Shown piece after piece: positions 8,577 through 17,579 of a DNA stretch of 64,000 nucleotides (its first letter is position 1; every line of letters begins with the position of its first letter). Source of the stretch: Clostridia bacterium (GTDB lineage: Bacteria > Bacillota > Clostridia > Christensenellales > Aristaeellaceae). A program made the translations under genes and the position numbers. Under the pieces are notes generated by a model. The model made no database searches. It had not been told where the DNA came from and saw only the letters and a list, made by a program, of their open reading frames with translations. The DNA is taken from positions 154,307 through 218,306 of the forward strand of contig JAFWEJ010000002.1 of the NCBI GenBank assembly GCA_017512985.1, in the 5' to 3' direction.

Positions 8577-9899
8577 TTAACCTACGAACTCGTGGTAGAT
8601 CGCGTGGATGGTGGATTCGAAGTCGGAGTCGTTGACGCCGACGATGATGCTCATTTCGCTGGAGCCCTGGTCGATCATGCGGACGTTGATGCGGGCCCGG
8701 CTCATGGCGCTGAACAGGCGGGCTGCGGTGCCGCAGTTGTGAACCATGCCGCGGCCGACGGTCGCGATGATGGACATGTTGTCGCTGACGGACACGGTGC
8801 CGTTGTCCTCCACCAGCGCCTCGATCTCGCGGAGGATCTCCGTACGGTGGGGTTCCAGGACGGTGCTTTCCACGACAACGCACAGGCTGTCGATGCCGGT
8901 GGGCATATGCTCGAAGGAGACGCCGTGGTCTTCCAGGACCTGCAGCACCTTGCGGCCGAAGCCGACTTCGCTGTTCATCATGTTCTTCTCAACGGAGATA
9001 ACGCTGTATCCCTTGCGGCCGGCGATGCCGGTGATGGTGGGAACGGAGATCTCGTTGGGGGCGTTCCGGCTGATCATGGTGCCCGGATGATAGGGCTTGT
9101 TGGTGTTGCGGATGTTGGTGGGGATGCCCGCCTTGCGGACGGGGAACATCGCGTCCTCGTGCAGGACGGAGGCGCCCATGTGGCTCAGTTCCCGCAGTTC
9201 CTTGTAGGTGATGGAGGAGATTTCCGCCGGGCCGTCGATAATCCGGGGATCCGCCATGAGGAAACCGGATACGTCGGTCCAGTTTTCATATACGTCGGCG
9301 TTCACCGCGCGGGCCACGAGGGCGCCGGTGATGTCGCTGCCGCCACGGGAAAAGGTGCAGACTTCGCCGTTCTCGTACGCGCCGTAGAAACCGGGCACGA
9401 CAGCGGACTGGCCGTCCTTCAGGATGGCGGAAAGCTTTTCCTGGGTCTTCTCATCGTTGAGGGTGCCGTCTTCATGGAAGACGATGCCGTCGGCGGCGTC
9501 CACAAACTTCCAGCCCAGGTAATCGGCCATGAGGATAGCGCAGAGGTACTCGCCCCGGCTGGCGCACCAGTCCCGGTTTTTCCCGTCGGCGATGCCCTTT
9601 TCCACTTCGTCCAGCTTCGTGGAGATATCCACTTTCAGGTGGAGGCCCTGGGCGATGGACAGATAGCGGTCCCGGATGCGGGCGAACTCCCCGGCGAAAG
9701 GTTTGCCTTCGGACGCGAGCGCATAGCAGGCGTAGAGCAGGTCGGTCACTTTTTCGTCTTCCCTGAAGCGCTTTCCGGGCGCACTGGGGACGAGGTAACG
9801 GCGGGTGGGTTCCAGTTCCAGGATGCTGCGCACCTTGCGGAACTGTTCATCATTGGCCAGCGAGCTGCCGCCAAACTTGGTCACGATACATTCGAGCAC
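8577..9899 (-). CDS. lysC: Aspartate kinase
   Basis: Phosphorylates aspartate, the committed step to lysine, threonine and methionine. The 440-residue monofunctional enzyme has the N-terminal KFGGSS motif, SRGGSD in the catalytic domain, and a C-terminal pair of ACT domains (about 300-440) expected to bind feedback amino acids. GTG at 9899 is preceded by GGAGG at 7 bases; the frame extends upstream to 9983, but that part overlaps the promoter. The 84-base upstream region is too short for a lysine riboswitch and shows none, so control is probably allosteric. Confidence 0.95.
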   Translation of the reverse strand: MLECIVTKFGGSSLANDEQFRKVRSILELEPTRRYLVPSAPGKRFREDEKVTDLLYACYALASEGKPFAGEFARIRDRYLSIAQGLHLKVDISTKLDEVEKGIADGKNRDWCASRGEYLCAILMADYLGWKFVDAADGIVFHEDGTLNDEKTQEKLSAILKDGQSAVVPGFYGAYENGEVCTFSRGGSDITGALVARAVNADVYENWTDVSGFLMADPRIIDGPAEISSITYKELRELSHMGASVLHEDAMFPVRKAGIPTNIRNTNKPYHPGTMISRNAPNEISVPTITGIAGRKGYSVISVEKNMMNSEVGFGRKVLQVLEDHGVSFEHMPTGIDSLCVVVESTVLEPHRTEILREIEALVEDNGTVSVSDNMSIIATVGRGMVHNCGTAARLFSAMSRARINVRMIDQGSSEMSIIVGVNDSDFESTIHAIYHEFVG

Positions 9900-9953
9900 G
9901 GGGAGACCTCCGGTCTTCTGAATTATGGGTCTGATCGCAGCAGACCAACGTAT

Positions 9954-9983
9954 AATATACTGCTGAAAGGGCTTGTATGTCAA
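9954..9983 (-). promoter_or_regulatory. Sigma-A promoter for lysC
   Basis: On the minus strand, TTGACA (9978-9983) and TATATT (9954-9959) are 18 bases apart. It abuts the comF stop, so lysC can be transcribed independently of recD2-comF. Confidence 0.75.
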
Positions 9984-10685
9984 TCATTTTCGGGCGGTGA
10001 CGGTGAGGGCGAGGATCTGTTCCGCGCCGCCCGCGCGGAGGGCGTCCGCCGCGCGGCAGAGGGTGGTGCCGGTGGTGCGCACATCGTCAATGATGAGCAC
10101 CGGGAAATCAATCTTTCCCAAGGGCCTGAAGGCGCCGGAAAGGTTGGCGGCGCGCTGTTCCGCGCTGAGGGTGGCCTGACGCTTTTCCCGCCTGTCCCGG
10201 CGGGCAAGCAGCTGCCGGCAGGGCAGGCCCAGTTTTTCCGCGAAGGTTTCCGCCAGCAGGCGGCCGTGGTCGATGGCCCGCTCCCAGCGGCGGGACTCCG
10301 GCATGGTAACCCAGGTGACGACGGTGTCCGGCGGGAAGGAAACGTCAACGGGCAGGGGCAGGAGCAGCTCAGAGAGCAGTTTTGCCGCACGGGCCTCCGC
10401 CCCGTATTTGAGCCGGATGACCAGTTCCCGCGGGACGCCGTCATGCGGACGGAGCGACCAGGCCGGGAGGTCCGGCGCGGGATCCGACCGGCTCCAGGCA
10501 AAAAAAGCGCCGTCATGCAGGAGCGACTCGCGGCAGGCGGCACACAGGCCGCTTCCGTCCGTAACCCTGCCGCAGGCGCAGCAGAAAGCGCCCTCGGGCC
10601 AGAGGACGTCTTTTGTCCAGTTGGCAAGCGATTTTTCCAGCGGCCCCCACTTGCCGAAGAGCCAGGAACCGAACTTCAGGCTCAT
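9984..10685 (-). CDS. comF: ComF-family amidophosphoribosyltransferase-like protein
   Basis: A cytoplasmic phosphoribosyltransferase-fold protein; family members are linked to DNA uptake in naturally competent bacteria, but their substrate is generally unknown. The 233-residue product has an N-terminal zinc-ribbon pair (CCAC and CAAC, about 35-53) and the C-terminal PRPP-binding motif VLIIDDVRTTGTTL. Its ATG overlaps the recD2 stop (ATGA), so the two are translationally coupled. No other competence genes are visible nearby. Confidence 0.88.
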   Translation of the reverse strand: MSLKFGSWLFGKWGPLEKSLANWTKDVLWPEGAFCCACGRVTDGSGLCAACRESLLHDGAFFAWSRSDPAPDLPAWSLRPHDGVPRELVIRLKYGAEARAAKLLSELLLPLPVDVSFPPDTVVTWVTMPESRRWERAIDHGRLLAETFAEKLGLPCRQLLARRDRREKRQATLSAEQRAANLSGAFRPLGKIDFPVLIIDDVRTTGTTLCRAADALRAGGAEQILALTVTARK

Positions 10686-12913
10686 TGCACCAGCTCCCGG
10701 GATTCGATGAGGCGCATGGCCAGGGTGGTGTAGCGGCGGACGACGTGGTCATTCTCCACCATGCGGCGGATGACCTGTTCCGTGCCGACCAGGACCACCA
10801 GGCTGCGCGCCCGGGTGAGGGCGGTATAGAGCAGGTTGCGGGTGAGGAGCATCGGCGGGCCGGGGGTGACCGGCATGACAATGACCGGGAACTCGCTGCC
10901 CTGGGCTTTGTGTACGCTCAGGCAGTAAGCCTGCTCCAGGTCGTCCAGGTCGCCGGATTCATAGGTGACCTCGCGGTCTTCGTCAAAGCGGACGGTGAGC
11001 ATATGGTCTTCCGGATCCACGTCGATGATGAATCCCACGTCCCCGTTGAAGACGCCGGCGCCTTCCTCGTACCCGGCGGCCGTTTCCCGGCGCCAGGGCA
11101 GGCGATAGTCGTTCCGGGTCTGGATGACCTTGTCCCCGAGCCGGAAAACCGTTTCGCCCCAGGAGAACTGGGGCTTGTCCGCGGCAGGGGGATTCAGGAC
11201 TTCCTGCAGGCGGAGGTTGAGGTTGTTGACCCCGCATTCTCCCTTACGGGAGGGGGCCAGGACCTGGATGTTCCGGACGGATTGATACAGGCGTTCCTTT
11301 TCCGGATATTTCAGGTATCCCGGGAGGCGGGTGGTGACCAGCGCGGTAATGCTCTGCGCCGCCTCAGCCAGGGAGGTTCTGCGCTCGAAAAAGAAGTCTG
11401 TATCCTTCGCGTTGAGGACAGGCATCTTCCCGGAGTTGATCAGGTGGGCGTTCAGGACGATATGGCTCTCACCGCTCTGGCGGTAAATTTCCGTGAGGCG
11501 GGCACAGGGGACTTCCCCGCTGTCGAGGATATCGCCCAGGACGTTGCCGGCGCCGACGCTGGGCAGCTGGTCCGCGTCGCCGACGAGGATCAGGCGGGTG
11601 CCGGGACGGATGGCCTTGAGCAGGGCCCGCATAAGGAGAAGGTCGATCATGGAGGTTTCGTCCGCGATGACGCAGTCCGCGTCCAGCGGGTTATCCTCCA
11701 TGCGCATGAAGTTTCCCTGCTCGCCGCTGTATTCCAGCAGGCGGTGGATGGTCTTCGCCTCGGCGCCGGTGGCTTCGCTCATGCGCTTGGCGGCGCGGCC
11801 GGTGGGGGCGCACAGGACGGTCTCGTGCTCCCGGGACAGGAGCTCCAGGATGCAGTTGATGATCGTCGTCTTGCCGGTGCCGGGTCCGCCGGTGATGACG
11901 AACACGCCGTTTTCCAGCGCGCCGGCGATGGCCTGGCGCTGGGTCGGTGAGAATTCGATGCCGCGGCTTTTTTCAAAGGCGGTGATCGCCCGGGAAACGC
12001 CGGCATACTTGCCCGGATCGATGGCCGTCATGAGGCGGCGGATCATGAGGGCAACCTCCTGCTCCGCGTAGCGGTAGTAGGGCAGGTAGACGCGGCGGGG
12101 TTCGTTTTCGGAGGACTCCGACTGCAGGGCGCCGGAGATCAGCATGCCGCGGAGCGCCTGGCGGCAGAGGTCCAGGGGGACGCTCAGCAGGGAGGCCGAA
12201 ACGGAACAGAGTTCTTCCTCCGGCAGGTAAACGTGGCCGGAGGACGCGGCGGCGTCCCGCAGGATGTATTTCATGGCGGCACGGACGCGGTTCTCGCTGT
12301 CGGCCGGGATTCCCAGGGACAGGCCGATGCGGTCCGCAGTTTTGAATCCGACGCCTTCCAGGTCGTCGCAGAGGCGGTAGGGGTTCTCCCGGACGATTTC
12401 GGGTGTGCGTTCGCCGTAGTACCGGCTGATGCGGACCGCAAGGGCGGGGGAGATGCCATAGGACTGGAGGAAGATCATGGCGCGGCGGGCGCCCTGCTGC
12501 TCCCGGAAGCTGTCGCCGATCATGGCGGCGCGCTTTTTGCCGATGCCGCGGACTTCACACAGGCGCTCCGGGTGCTCGGAGAGGATCGACAGGGTGTCTT
12601 CGCCGAAGGCCGCCACGATGAGGGTGGCGGTGGAAGGGCCGACGCCGTGGATCAGGCCGCTGCCGAGAAAGCGCTCGATGCCCAGGAGGGTCGTCGGGGT
12701 TTTCAGTTCGCAGAAGGAGCAGTTGAACTGGCGGCCGTAGGTGCGGTGCTCGGTCCATGTGCCGGTAAAGACGGCCTGCTCACCGGGGCTGAGCTCGGGA
12801 AGCGTTCCGATGACAGTAACTTCGGAGCGGCCGGCGCGCACGGTCAGCACGGAATAGCCGTTTTCCTGGTTCCGGAAAACGGTACCCTCGATGGTTCCTT
12901 CCAGCTGCTCCAT
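10682..12913 (-). CDS. recD2: RecD2-type ATP-dependent DNA helicase
   Basis: 5'-3' superfamily 1 helicase of genomes that use AddAB rather than RecBC, involved in repair and fork stability. The 743-residue protein has an N-terminal OB-like region, helix-hairpin-helix repeats (about 80-200), Walker A GGPGTGKTT near residue 342-350, Walker B VIADETSM, and C-terminal SVHKAQGSEFP and TALTRAR motifs. GGAG lies 8 bases before the ATG. It is head-to-head with the peptidoglycan-binding gene; a minus promoter is possible around 12945-12975 (TTGATG with TGATAA) but less clear than the plus one. Confidence 0.95.
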   Translation of the reverse strand: MEQLEGTIEGTVFRNQENGYSVLTVRAGRSEVTVIGTLPELSPGEQAVFTGTWTEHRTYGRQFNCSFCELKTPTTLLGIERFLGSGLIHGVGPSTATLIVAAFGEDTLSILSEHPERLCEVRGIGKKRAAMIGDSFREQQGARRAMIFLQSYGISPALAVRISRYYGERTPEIVRENPYRLCDDLEGVGFKTADRIGLSLGIPADSENRVRAAMKYILRDAAASSGHVYLPEEELCSVSASLLSVPLDLCRQALRGMLISGALQSESSENEPRRVYLPYYRYAEQEVALMIRRLMTAIDPGKYAGVSRAITAFEKSRGIEFSPTQRQAIAGALENGVFVITGGPGTGKTTIINCILELLSREHETVLCAPTGRAAKRMSEATGAEAKTIHRLLEYSGEQGNFMRMEDNPLDADCVIADETSMIDLLLMRALLKAIRPGTRLILVGDADQLPSVGAGNVLGDILDSGEVPCARLTEIYRQSGESHIVLNAHLINSGKMPVLNAKDTDFFFERRTSLAEAAQSITALVTTRLPGYLKYPEKERLYQSVRNIQVLAPSRKGECGVNNLNLRLQEVLNPPAADKPQFSWGETVFRLGDKVIQTRNDYRLPWRRETAAGYEEGAGVFNGDVGFIIDVDPEDHMLTVRFDEDREVTYESGDLDDLEQAYCLSVHKAQGSEFPVIVMPVTPGPPMLLTRNLLYTALTRARSLVVLVGTEQVIRRMVENDHVVRRYTTLAMRLIESRELVQ

Positions 12914-12967
12914 AACGCTGCTCCCATATCAGAGTGATTACATCAAGTTTATCATATAAAAGAAGTG

Positions 12968-12996
12968 TTGTCATCAACGTCGCGGTTTGATATAAT
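12968..12996 (+). promoter_or_regulatory. Sigma-A promoter for the peptidoglycan-binding gene
   Basis: TTGTCA (12968-12973) and a perfect TATAAT (12991-12996) are 17 bases apart. Transcription would start near 13003, which excludes the in-frame TTG at 13000 as the gene start. Confidence 0.85.
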
Positions 12997-13032
12997 GATT
13001 TGAAAGCTTACAAGCACAGAGGAGTGGCGTGT

Positions 13033-14235
13033 ATGGATATAATGAAAACCCTGCTGATCTACATGACAGCGACATTGACGCTGGCGGTGCAGAATACAGC
13101 CGCTCCGAAGGTAACACCCACGCCCAGCCCCGTGCCCCAGGCGATTGTGGAGACCGTCGGGACGCCCGCACCCGGGGAAGAGGCGACCGCTGCCCCGACG
13201 GCAAAACCGACACAGGCGGGGAACAAGTATACGCCCGCGCCGGTGCCTGAGATTACGCCGAACCAGAAGGCATACCACAACATCACAATGGGCACCAAAG
13301 GCAAGGAAGTCAAGCGGATCCAGGAAAAGCTGATCGAACTGGGATACCTGCCGAAGGATTCTGCGGACGGCGCATACGGACGGCAGACCTACAACGCGAT
13401 CAAAAAGTTCCAGTATTACAACGGCCTGACGGCGGACGGCATCGCCGGACGGAAGACGCAGACCTACCTGTTTGAAAACCCGGACATCTTCCCGAATCCG
13501 GAAGCAAATGAGGAACCTGAACCGACTCCGGCCCCGACGTCCGAGGTGCCGACGCCTGCCGTAACGGAAGCGCCGACTGCCGAACCGACAGCGGCCCCTA
13601 CAGAAGCCCCTACGGAAGCGCCGACGGAAACTCCTACGGAAGCGCCGACAGAAGCGCCAACCGAGGAGCCTACGGAGGAACCGGCTGAGGAACCGACCGC
13701 GGAACCGGAAGCAACGGAAGCGCCTGAGGAAACGGAAACGCCGGAACCCACGGAGGAACCGGAAGAGATCATTGAGAACGTCGACCTGGACGCGGACGTC
13801 TATGAGCTGATTACTGCGGATATCGCCCTGAACGAAGGAGACGGCCCGCTGGAATTCATTCAGATGCAGGACGGCGTTCCGGTAAAGGCGCAGCCGCGGC
13901 TGAGCCAGAACGGCGCAAAGATCCGCGTGAGCCTGGATGATATGTGCAAGTGCGTCGAAACCTGGCAGCTGACTGACGACGGCGTCGGATCGGTGGTGCT
14001 GGAAGCGGCGGGATATACGCTGGTTCTGTATAACGAAGACGCCGGCTGCTCCGCGACGCTGGACGGCCTGGAAATCCCGATGAAGGAAGAAGACTTCGAC
14101 TTTGAATCGGAAGGCCACTTCATCAACGCTGAATTCCTGGCTGCCGCCCTGAAGGGCGAGGCGATCTGGGACCAGGAAGAGGATACGCTCATCCTGCGGA
14201 TCCGGGACAAGGAAGCCGCCGAAACGGACGACTGA
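13033..14235 (+). CDS. Secreted peptidoglycan-binding protein with Pro/Thr/Glu-rich linker
   Basis: The product has about 400 residues. The N-terminus is hydrophobic and likely a signal peptide (about 1-24). A peptidoglycan_binding_1 domain follows (about 84-148: GTKGKEVKRIQEKL through TADGIAGRKT). Next is a low-complexity stretch (about 177-245) built on PTEAPTE units, then a C-terminal domain (about 280-395) that resembles the beta-rich stalk domain found at the N-terminus of copper amine oxidases and in many Firmicute surface proteins. ATG 13033 is 8 bases after AGAGGAG. The role is probably in the cell wall; no enzyme domain is seen, and the C-terminal assignment is tentative. Confidence 0.8.
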   Translation: MDIMKTLLIYMTATLTLAVQNTAAPKVTPTPSPVPQAIVETVGTPAPGEEATAAPTAKPTQAGNKYTPAPVPEITPNQKAYHNITMGTKGKEVKRIQEKLIELGYLPKDSADGAYGRQTYNAIKKFQYYNGLTADGIAGRKTQTYLFENPDIFPNPEANEEPEPTPAPTSEVPTPAVTEAPTAEPTAAPTEAPTEAPTETPTEAPTEAPTEEPTEEPAEEPTAEPEATEAPEETETPEPTEEPEEIIENVDLDADVYELITADIALNEGDGPLEFIQMQDGVPVKAQPRLSQNGAKIRVSLDDMCKCVETWQLTDDGVGSVVLEAAGYTLVLYNEDAGCSATLDGLEIPMKEEDFDFESEGHFINAEFLAAALKGEAIWDQEEDTLILRIRDKEAAETDD

Positions 14236-14272
14236 GATGGAGAATCCGGTCCGGAAATCGCCGGACGGGCAA

Positions 14273-14301
14273 TTGAAACCGGTTTCGAATCGTTGTATCA
14301 T
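14273..14301 (+). promoter_or_regulatory. Probable promoter for the HPr-like gene
   Basis: TTGAAA (14273-14278) and TATCAT (14296-14301) with a 17-base spacer, 61 bases before the GTG start. Confidence 0.6.
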
Positions 14302-14362
14302 GTGGACCCACATCAGTAACTGAACCGGTGTGGAACGACGATCACAGAGGAGGTGCTTTGCC

Positions 14363-14596
14363 GTGAAGTCCGTTATGATCCGACTGAGTCTGGTTGAAAA
14401 TGTGAATAACTTCGTCAACATCGTTACGCGCTATCCCTTTGAGATGGATCTGCGTGCAGGGCGCCATGTGGTGGACGCCAAGTCGATCCTGGGGATCTTT
14501 TCCCTGGATCTGTCGAAGCCGATTGCCCTGGAAATCTACAGCGATGACTGCGAGGAACTGCTGAAAGACATCAAGCCGTTCATGGCTGAAGAATAA
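14363..14596 (+). CDS. HPr-like protein without the phosphorylatable histidine
   Basis: The 77-residue protein has the size and fold pattern of HPr/Crh. The region around the regulatory serine is well kept (DAKSILGIFSL, Ser41, matching Ser46 of HPr). The catalytic His15-x-Arg17 loop is gone: VENVNNFV sits there, and the only histidine is in GRHVV further on. It therefore cannot take phosphate from enzyme I in the usual way and, like Crh, may serve only in Ser-phosphate-dependent regulation; that is inference. GTG 14363 is 9 bases after AGGAGG. It is a single gene with its own promoter and terminator. No HPr kinase or PTS gene is in the window. Confidence 0.8.
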   Translation: MKSVMIRLSLVENVNNFVNIVTRYPFEMDLRAGRHVVDAKSILGIFSLDLSKPIALEIYSDDCEELLKDIKPFMAEE

Positions 14597-14621
14597 TTCA
14601 CATTATACGGACGAACAAACT

Positions 14622-14654
14622 ACCGGCCATTGCGGCCGGCAGTTTTCATTTTTC
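14622..14654 (+). terminator. Rho-independent terminator after the HPr-like gene
   Basis: CCGGCC (14623-14628) pairs with GGCCGG (14634-14639) around ATTGC, followed by a T-rich tract that runs into the first PurBox. Confidence 0.75.
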
Positions 14655-14704
14655 CGAACAATTCAAGAAAAAATCTTTTTTATTGTTCGGATATATGGTA
14701 TAAT
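14650..14704 (+). promoter_or_regulatory. Inverted PurBox pair and -10 element of purR
   Basis: Two boxes matching the Bacillus PurBox AWWWCCGAACWWT face each other: 14650-14662 on plus (one mismatch) and 14682-14694 on minus (exact). The second box sits 4 bases before a perfect TATAAT at 14699-14704. The layout predicts that PurR, encoded next, represses its own gene, with relief by PRPP. Confidence 0.85.
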
Positions 14705-14740
14705 CCATGGTTGGGAAAACAATTTCAGGAGATGTGAAGT

Positions 14741-15556
14741 ATGGACAGAATCCGCCGGAATGAGCGCATGACAGCGATGATGAAACTGCTGTCGGGAAAG
14801 CCGAACAGGATTTTTACGCTGAGCAGCTTCTGCGAGCTGTTCGGCTCGGCCAAGTCCACGATGAGCGAGGACGTCGACCTGCTGCAGCAGGTGACGAAGA
14901 CGTTTGACCTGGGCGAGATCGAGACGGTGACCGGTGCGGCCGGCGGCGTGAGATACCGCCCCGCGGTGAGCAGGAAAAAGGCCCGGGAAACCATTGAGGA
15001 GCTGTGCGGGAAGCTGAGCGGAACGGAGCGCGTGCTGCCGGGCGGATTCCTGTATTACAGCGATATCCTGTCCACGCCGGAAACCGTGAACAGGATGGGC
15101 GAGATCATTGCGACAGAATATTACGGCGAAGAACCGGACTTCGTGCTGACGATGGAAACGAAGGGCATCCCGGTCGCCTTTGCGACGGCGAACGCGCTGG
15201 GCGTGCCGCTGGTGATCGCCCGCCACTCCAGCCGGGTGTATGAAGGCTCCGCGGTGAACATCAACTACGTCTCCGGCAGCGGAAGCATTGAAACGATGAG
15301 CCTGAGCCGCCGGGCGGTGAAGGAAAACCAGAGGGCGCTGATTGTGGACGACTTCCTCAAAGGCGGCGGCACGGCCGGCGGCATGGTGGAGCTGATGCGC
15401 GAATTCAACGTGAAGGTGGTCGGCATGGCGTTCGTCATGAGCACAGCCGCTCCTGAAAAGAAACGCATCAGCGGCGAGAAGGCGCTGATGACCCTGGAGG
15501 TAACGGACGGGGAGCCGCCCGCGGCTGTGGTCCGGCCTGCTGCATGGCTGCTGTAA
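14741..15556 (+). CDS. purR: Pur operon repressor PurR
   Basis: The 271-residue repressor of purine biosynthesis genes senses PRPP. An N-terminal winged-helix domain (about 1-75) is followed by a phosphoribosyltransferase-fold domain with the PRPP motif LIVDDFLKGGGTAGG. In Bacillus PurR this fold binds PRPP without being an enzyme. The inverted PurBox pair directly upstream supports the assignment and autoregulation. In Bacillus purR is followed by yabJ-spoVG; neither is here. Confidence 0.95.
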   Translation: MDRIRRNERMTAMMKLLSGKPNRIFTLSSFCELFGSAKSTMSEDVDLLQQVTKTFDLGEIETVTGAAGGVRYRPAVSRKKARETIEELCGKLSGTERVLPGGFLYYSDILSTPETVNRMGEIIATEYYGEEPDFVLTMETKGIPVAFATANALGVPLVIARHSSRVYEGSAVNINYVSGSGSIETMSLSRRAVKENQRALIVDDFLKGGGTAGGMVELMREFNVKVVGMAFVMSTAAPEKKRISGEKALMTLEVTDGEPPAAVVRPAAWLL

Positions 15557-15557
15557 T

Positions 15558-15587
15558 TTGCCAAAGGACAGAATGACATGATATAAT
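15558..15587 (+). promoter_or_regulatory. Promoter for the HlyD-yggS-sepF block
   Basis: TTGCCA (15558-15563) and perfect TATAAT (15582-15587), 18-base spacer, directly after the purR stop. Confidence 0.75.
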
Positions 15588-15616
15588 TATCTGTTGTCGG
15601 AAAGGGGTGAGAGCAG

Positions 15617-16852
15617 GTGTACGATATGCAGCCTCCGCAGCCGGTGCAGATTCCGCAGCGGCCGGAGAACAAGCGCATGAGCGTACCGCAGATCATGCTG
15701 ATCGTGCTGGTGCTGGCGTTTGCTGTGTGGTATCTGATCACCACGCTGACCCCTGAAACCTCTCCCTATGCCACGATTACGGCGGGCGTGATCGGTTCCC
15801 GCTACACCGGGGACTGCCTGATCGTGCGGGACGAAAGCCCGTTTGACGCGGAAGGCGTTTCGACCGTGGACTATATCGCGGAAGAGGGAAGCCTGGTCTC
15901 CCGCGGCACAGTGGTATGCAACGTATACACCTCCGGATTCAGCACGCGCGAAATGACCACGCTGCAGGATTACCGGGACCAGATCAAGGCATACCAGATG
16001 AAACTGCTCAAAGAGCAGGTGACGACCGACGCCCGAATGGAAAAGCTGGAAGCGGAGGTCATGACCCGTGCCAGGGAGGTCCGGGAGCTGATCGGCGGCG
16101 CCCGGGGAAACATGAACAACCAGGAAACGCTTCTTGCCACCGCGATTGAGGCCCGGCAGGAGCGGCTGAAGGAACTGTACAGCGAAGACCAGCGGATGAC
16201 CCGCCTGTATGACGACGAGCAGAGCCAGCTGCAGCGTATCAGCAGCTGGACGAAACAGTACGGCGCCCAGGGCGAGGGAATCGTCAGCTTCTATTCCGAC
16301 GGATACGAGTACGGGCTTAAGGTAACGAATTACGACCAGTTTACGCCTTCCCAGGTCCGCTCGATGGTCAACGGCCAGAAGCCCGCGACGGAGGATATCG
16401 CCGCCAAGGGCAAGACCACCATCTACCGCCTGGTACGGGACGGCCACTGGGTCGTGCTGATGCTGATCCGGGACACCAACTGGAACCCGGTGGAAGGCGC
16501 GGAATATGAGCTGAAGCTCGAGAACTTCAAGGATACGATGGTCAGGGCGCGGGTGCTCAGCTTCACCCGGACAGGCGGCGAACTGCTGGTGCGGCTGGAC
16601 GTGGTCAGCAGCGTGATGCCGATTCTCTATATCCGGACGTGTACAGGCGTGCTGGGCGACAGCGTGAGCAGCCTGACGGTACCTGCCAAGGCCCTCTACA
16701 CGCAGGACGGTATGCCCGGTGTGGTTGTGGTAAACGGGGATTATCAGTTCTTTATCCCCGTGAATGTAATCGACAAGCGGGACGGGATGGTGTATATCTC
16801 CCCGATCCAGCAGGGCGTACTCTATGAGGGACAGACCGTGAGGCTGTTCTGA
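15617..16852 (+). CDS. HlyD-like membrane-anchored protein of the sepF cluster
   Basis: A 411-residue protein with a proline/glutamine-rich cytoplasmic start, one membrane helix (about 25-43), a lipoyl-like beta segment split by a coiled-coil region (about 115-205), and a C-terminal beta-barrel-like part. This layout is that of HlyD-type adaptors, but no transporter gene is nearby. Its place just before yggS and sepF suggests a role linked to cell division or envelope; that is inference from position. GTG 15617 lies 9 bases after AAAGGGG. The next gene follows after 16 bases. Confidence 0.75.
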   Translation: MYDMQPPQPVQIPQRPENKRMSVPQIMLIVLVLAFAVWYLITTLTPETSPYATITAGVIGSRYTGDCLIVRDESPFDAEGVSTVDYIAEEGSLVSRGTVVCNVYTSGFSTREMTTLQDYRDQIKAYQMKLLKEQVTTDARMEKLEAEVMTRAREVRELIGGARGNMNNQETLLATAIEARQERLKELYSEDQRMTRLYDDEQSQLQRISSWTKQYGAQGEGIVSFYSDGYEYGLKVTNYDQFTPSQVRSMVNGQKPATEDIAAKGKTTIYRLVRDGHWVVLMLIRDTNWNPVEGAEYELKLENFKDTMVRARVLSFTRTGGELLVRLDVVSSVMPILYIRTCTGVLGDSVSSLTVPAKALYTQDGMPGVVVVNGDYQFFIPVNVIDKRDGMVYISPIQQGVLYEGQTVRLF

Positions 16853-16868
16853 TAACAGGAGGAAATCC

Positions 16869-17555
16869 ATGACCCCCGAAGAACTGGCGCGCAGGGTAGC
16901 GCGGATCCGGCAGGAGCTGGCGGAAGCGTCGGACGGACGGTATCCGGCGCCGCGGCTGATCGCTGTAACGAAAACCCACAGCGCGGAAGAAATCCTGCCG
17001 CTGGCGGAAGCGGGCGTGACAGAGATCGGCGAGAACCGGGTGCAGGAACTGCTGGGCAAGCTGCCCGGGCTGCAGGACCGGTTCAAAGTCCACCTGATCG
17101 GCCGGCTGCAGCGGAACAAAGTGAAGCAGATCATCGGGGACGTATGCATGATCCAGTCGGTGGATTCGGAGCCGCTGGCGGCGGAGATCCACAGCCGGGC
17201 GGTCGCCGCCGGGCGGCGGATGCCGGTGCTGGTGGAAGTGAGCCCCGCCGGGGAGGAACAGAAGGGCGGCGTTCCGTTTGAAGAGACGGGAGCGTTCCTG
17301 AAGCGGATTGCCCCGCTGGAGGGCATCGAAGTCCGGGGACTGATGGCGGTAATGCCGCTGACGGACGACGAGGAATACCTGGACGGATTGTTCGCGCGGA
17401 TGCGCGGGCTGTTTGACCGGCTCAGGGAAAAGGACCTGGACGGCGCCGTGATGGAAGAGCTGAGCATGGGCATGTCCGGAGATTACCGGCTTGCCGCAAA
17501 GCACGGCGCAACAATGGTCCGGGTGGGAAGCGCGATTTTCGGGCCCCGCGGATAA
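16869..17555 (+). CDS. yggS: PLP homeostasis protein YggS
   Basis: Cytoplasmic pyridoxal-phosphate-binding protein that keeps free PLP and amino-acid pools balanced. The 228-residue protein shows the PLP lysine in AVTKTHS, HLIGRLQRNK, ELSMGMSGDY and RVGSAIFG, all family signatures. AGGAGG lies just upstream of the ATG. The gene commonly sits beside sepF in Gram-positive bacteria, as here. Confidence 0.95.
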   Translation: MTPEELARRVARIRQELAEASDGRYPAPRLIAVTKTHSAEEILPLAEAGVTEIGENRVQELLGKLPGLQDRFKVHLIGRLQRNKVKQIIGDVCMIQSVDSEPLAAEIHSRAVAAGRRMPVLVEVSPAGEEQKGGVPFEETGAFLKRIAPLEGIEVRGLMAVMPLTDDEEYLDGLFARMRGLFDRLREKDLDGAVMEELSMGMSGDYRLAAKHGATMVRVGSAIFGPRG

Positions 17556-17579
17556 CGGGGCAGAGGAGAGGATATCAGG

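Noticed and set aside
9900-9983. Lysine riboswitch before lysC
   Set aside because: The region is too short, lacks the conserved core and contains a promoter overlapping the upstream stop.
13560-13760. Tandem repeat in the peptidoglycan-binding gene as a mobile or CRISPR-like element
   Set aside because: It is a coding low-complexity PTEAPTE linker within a single open frame.
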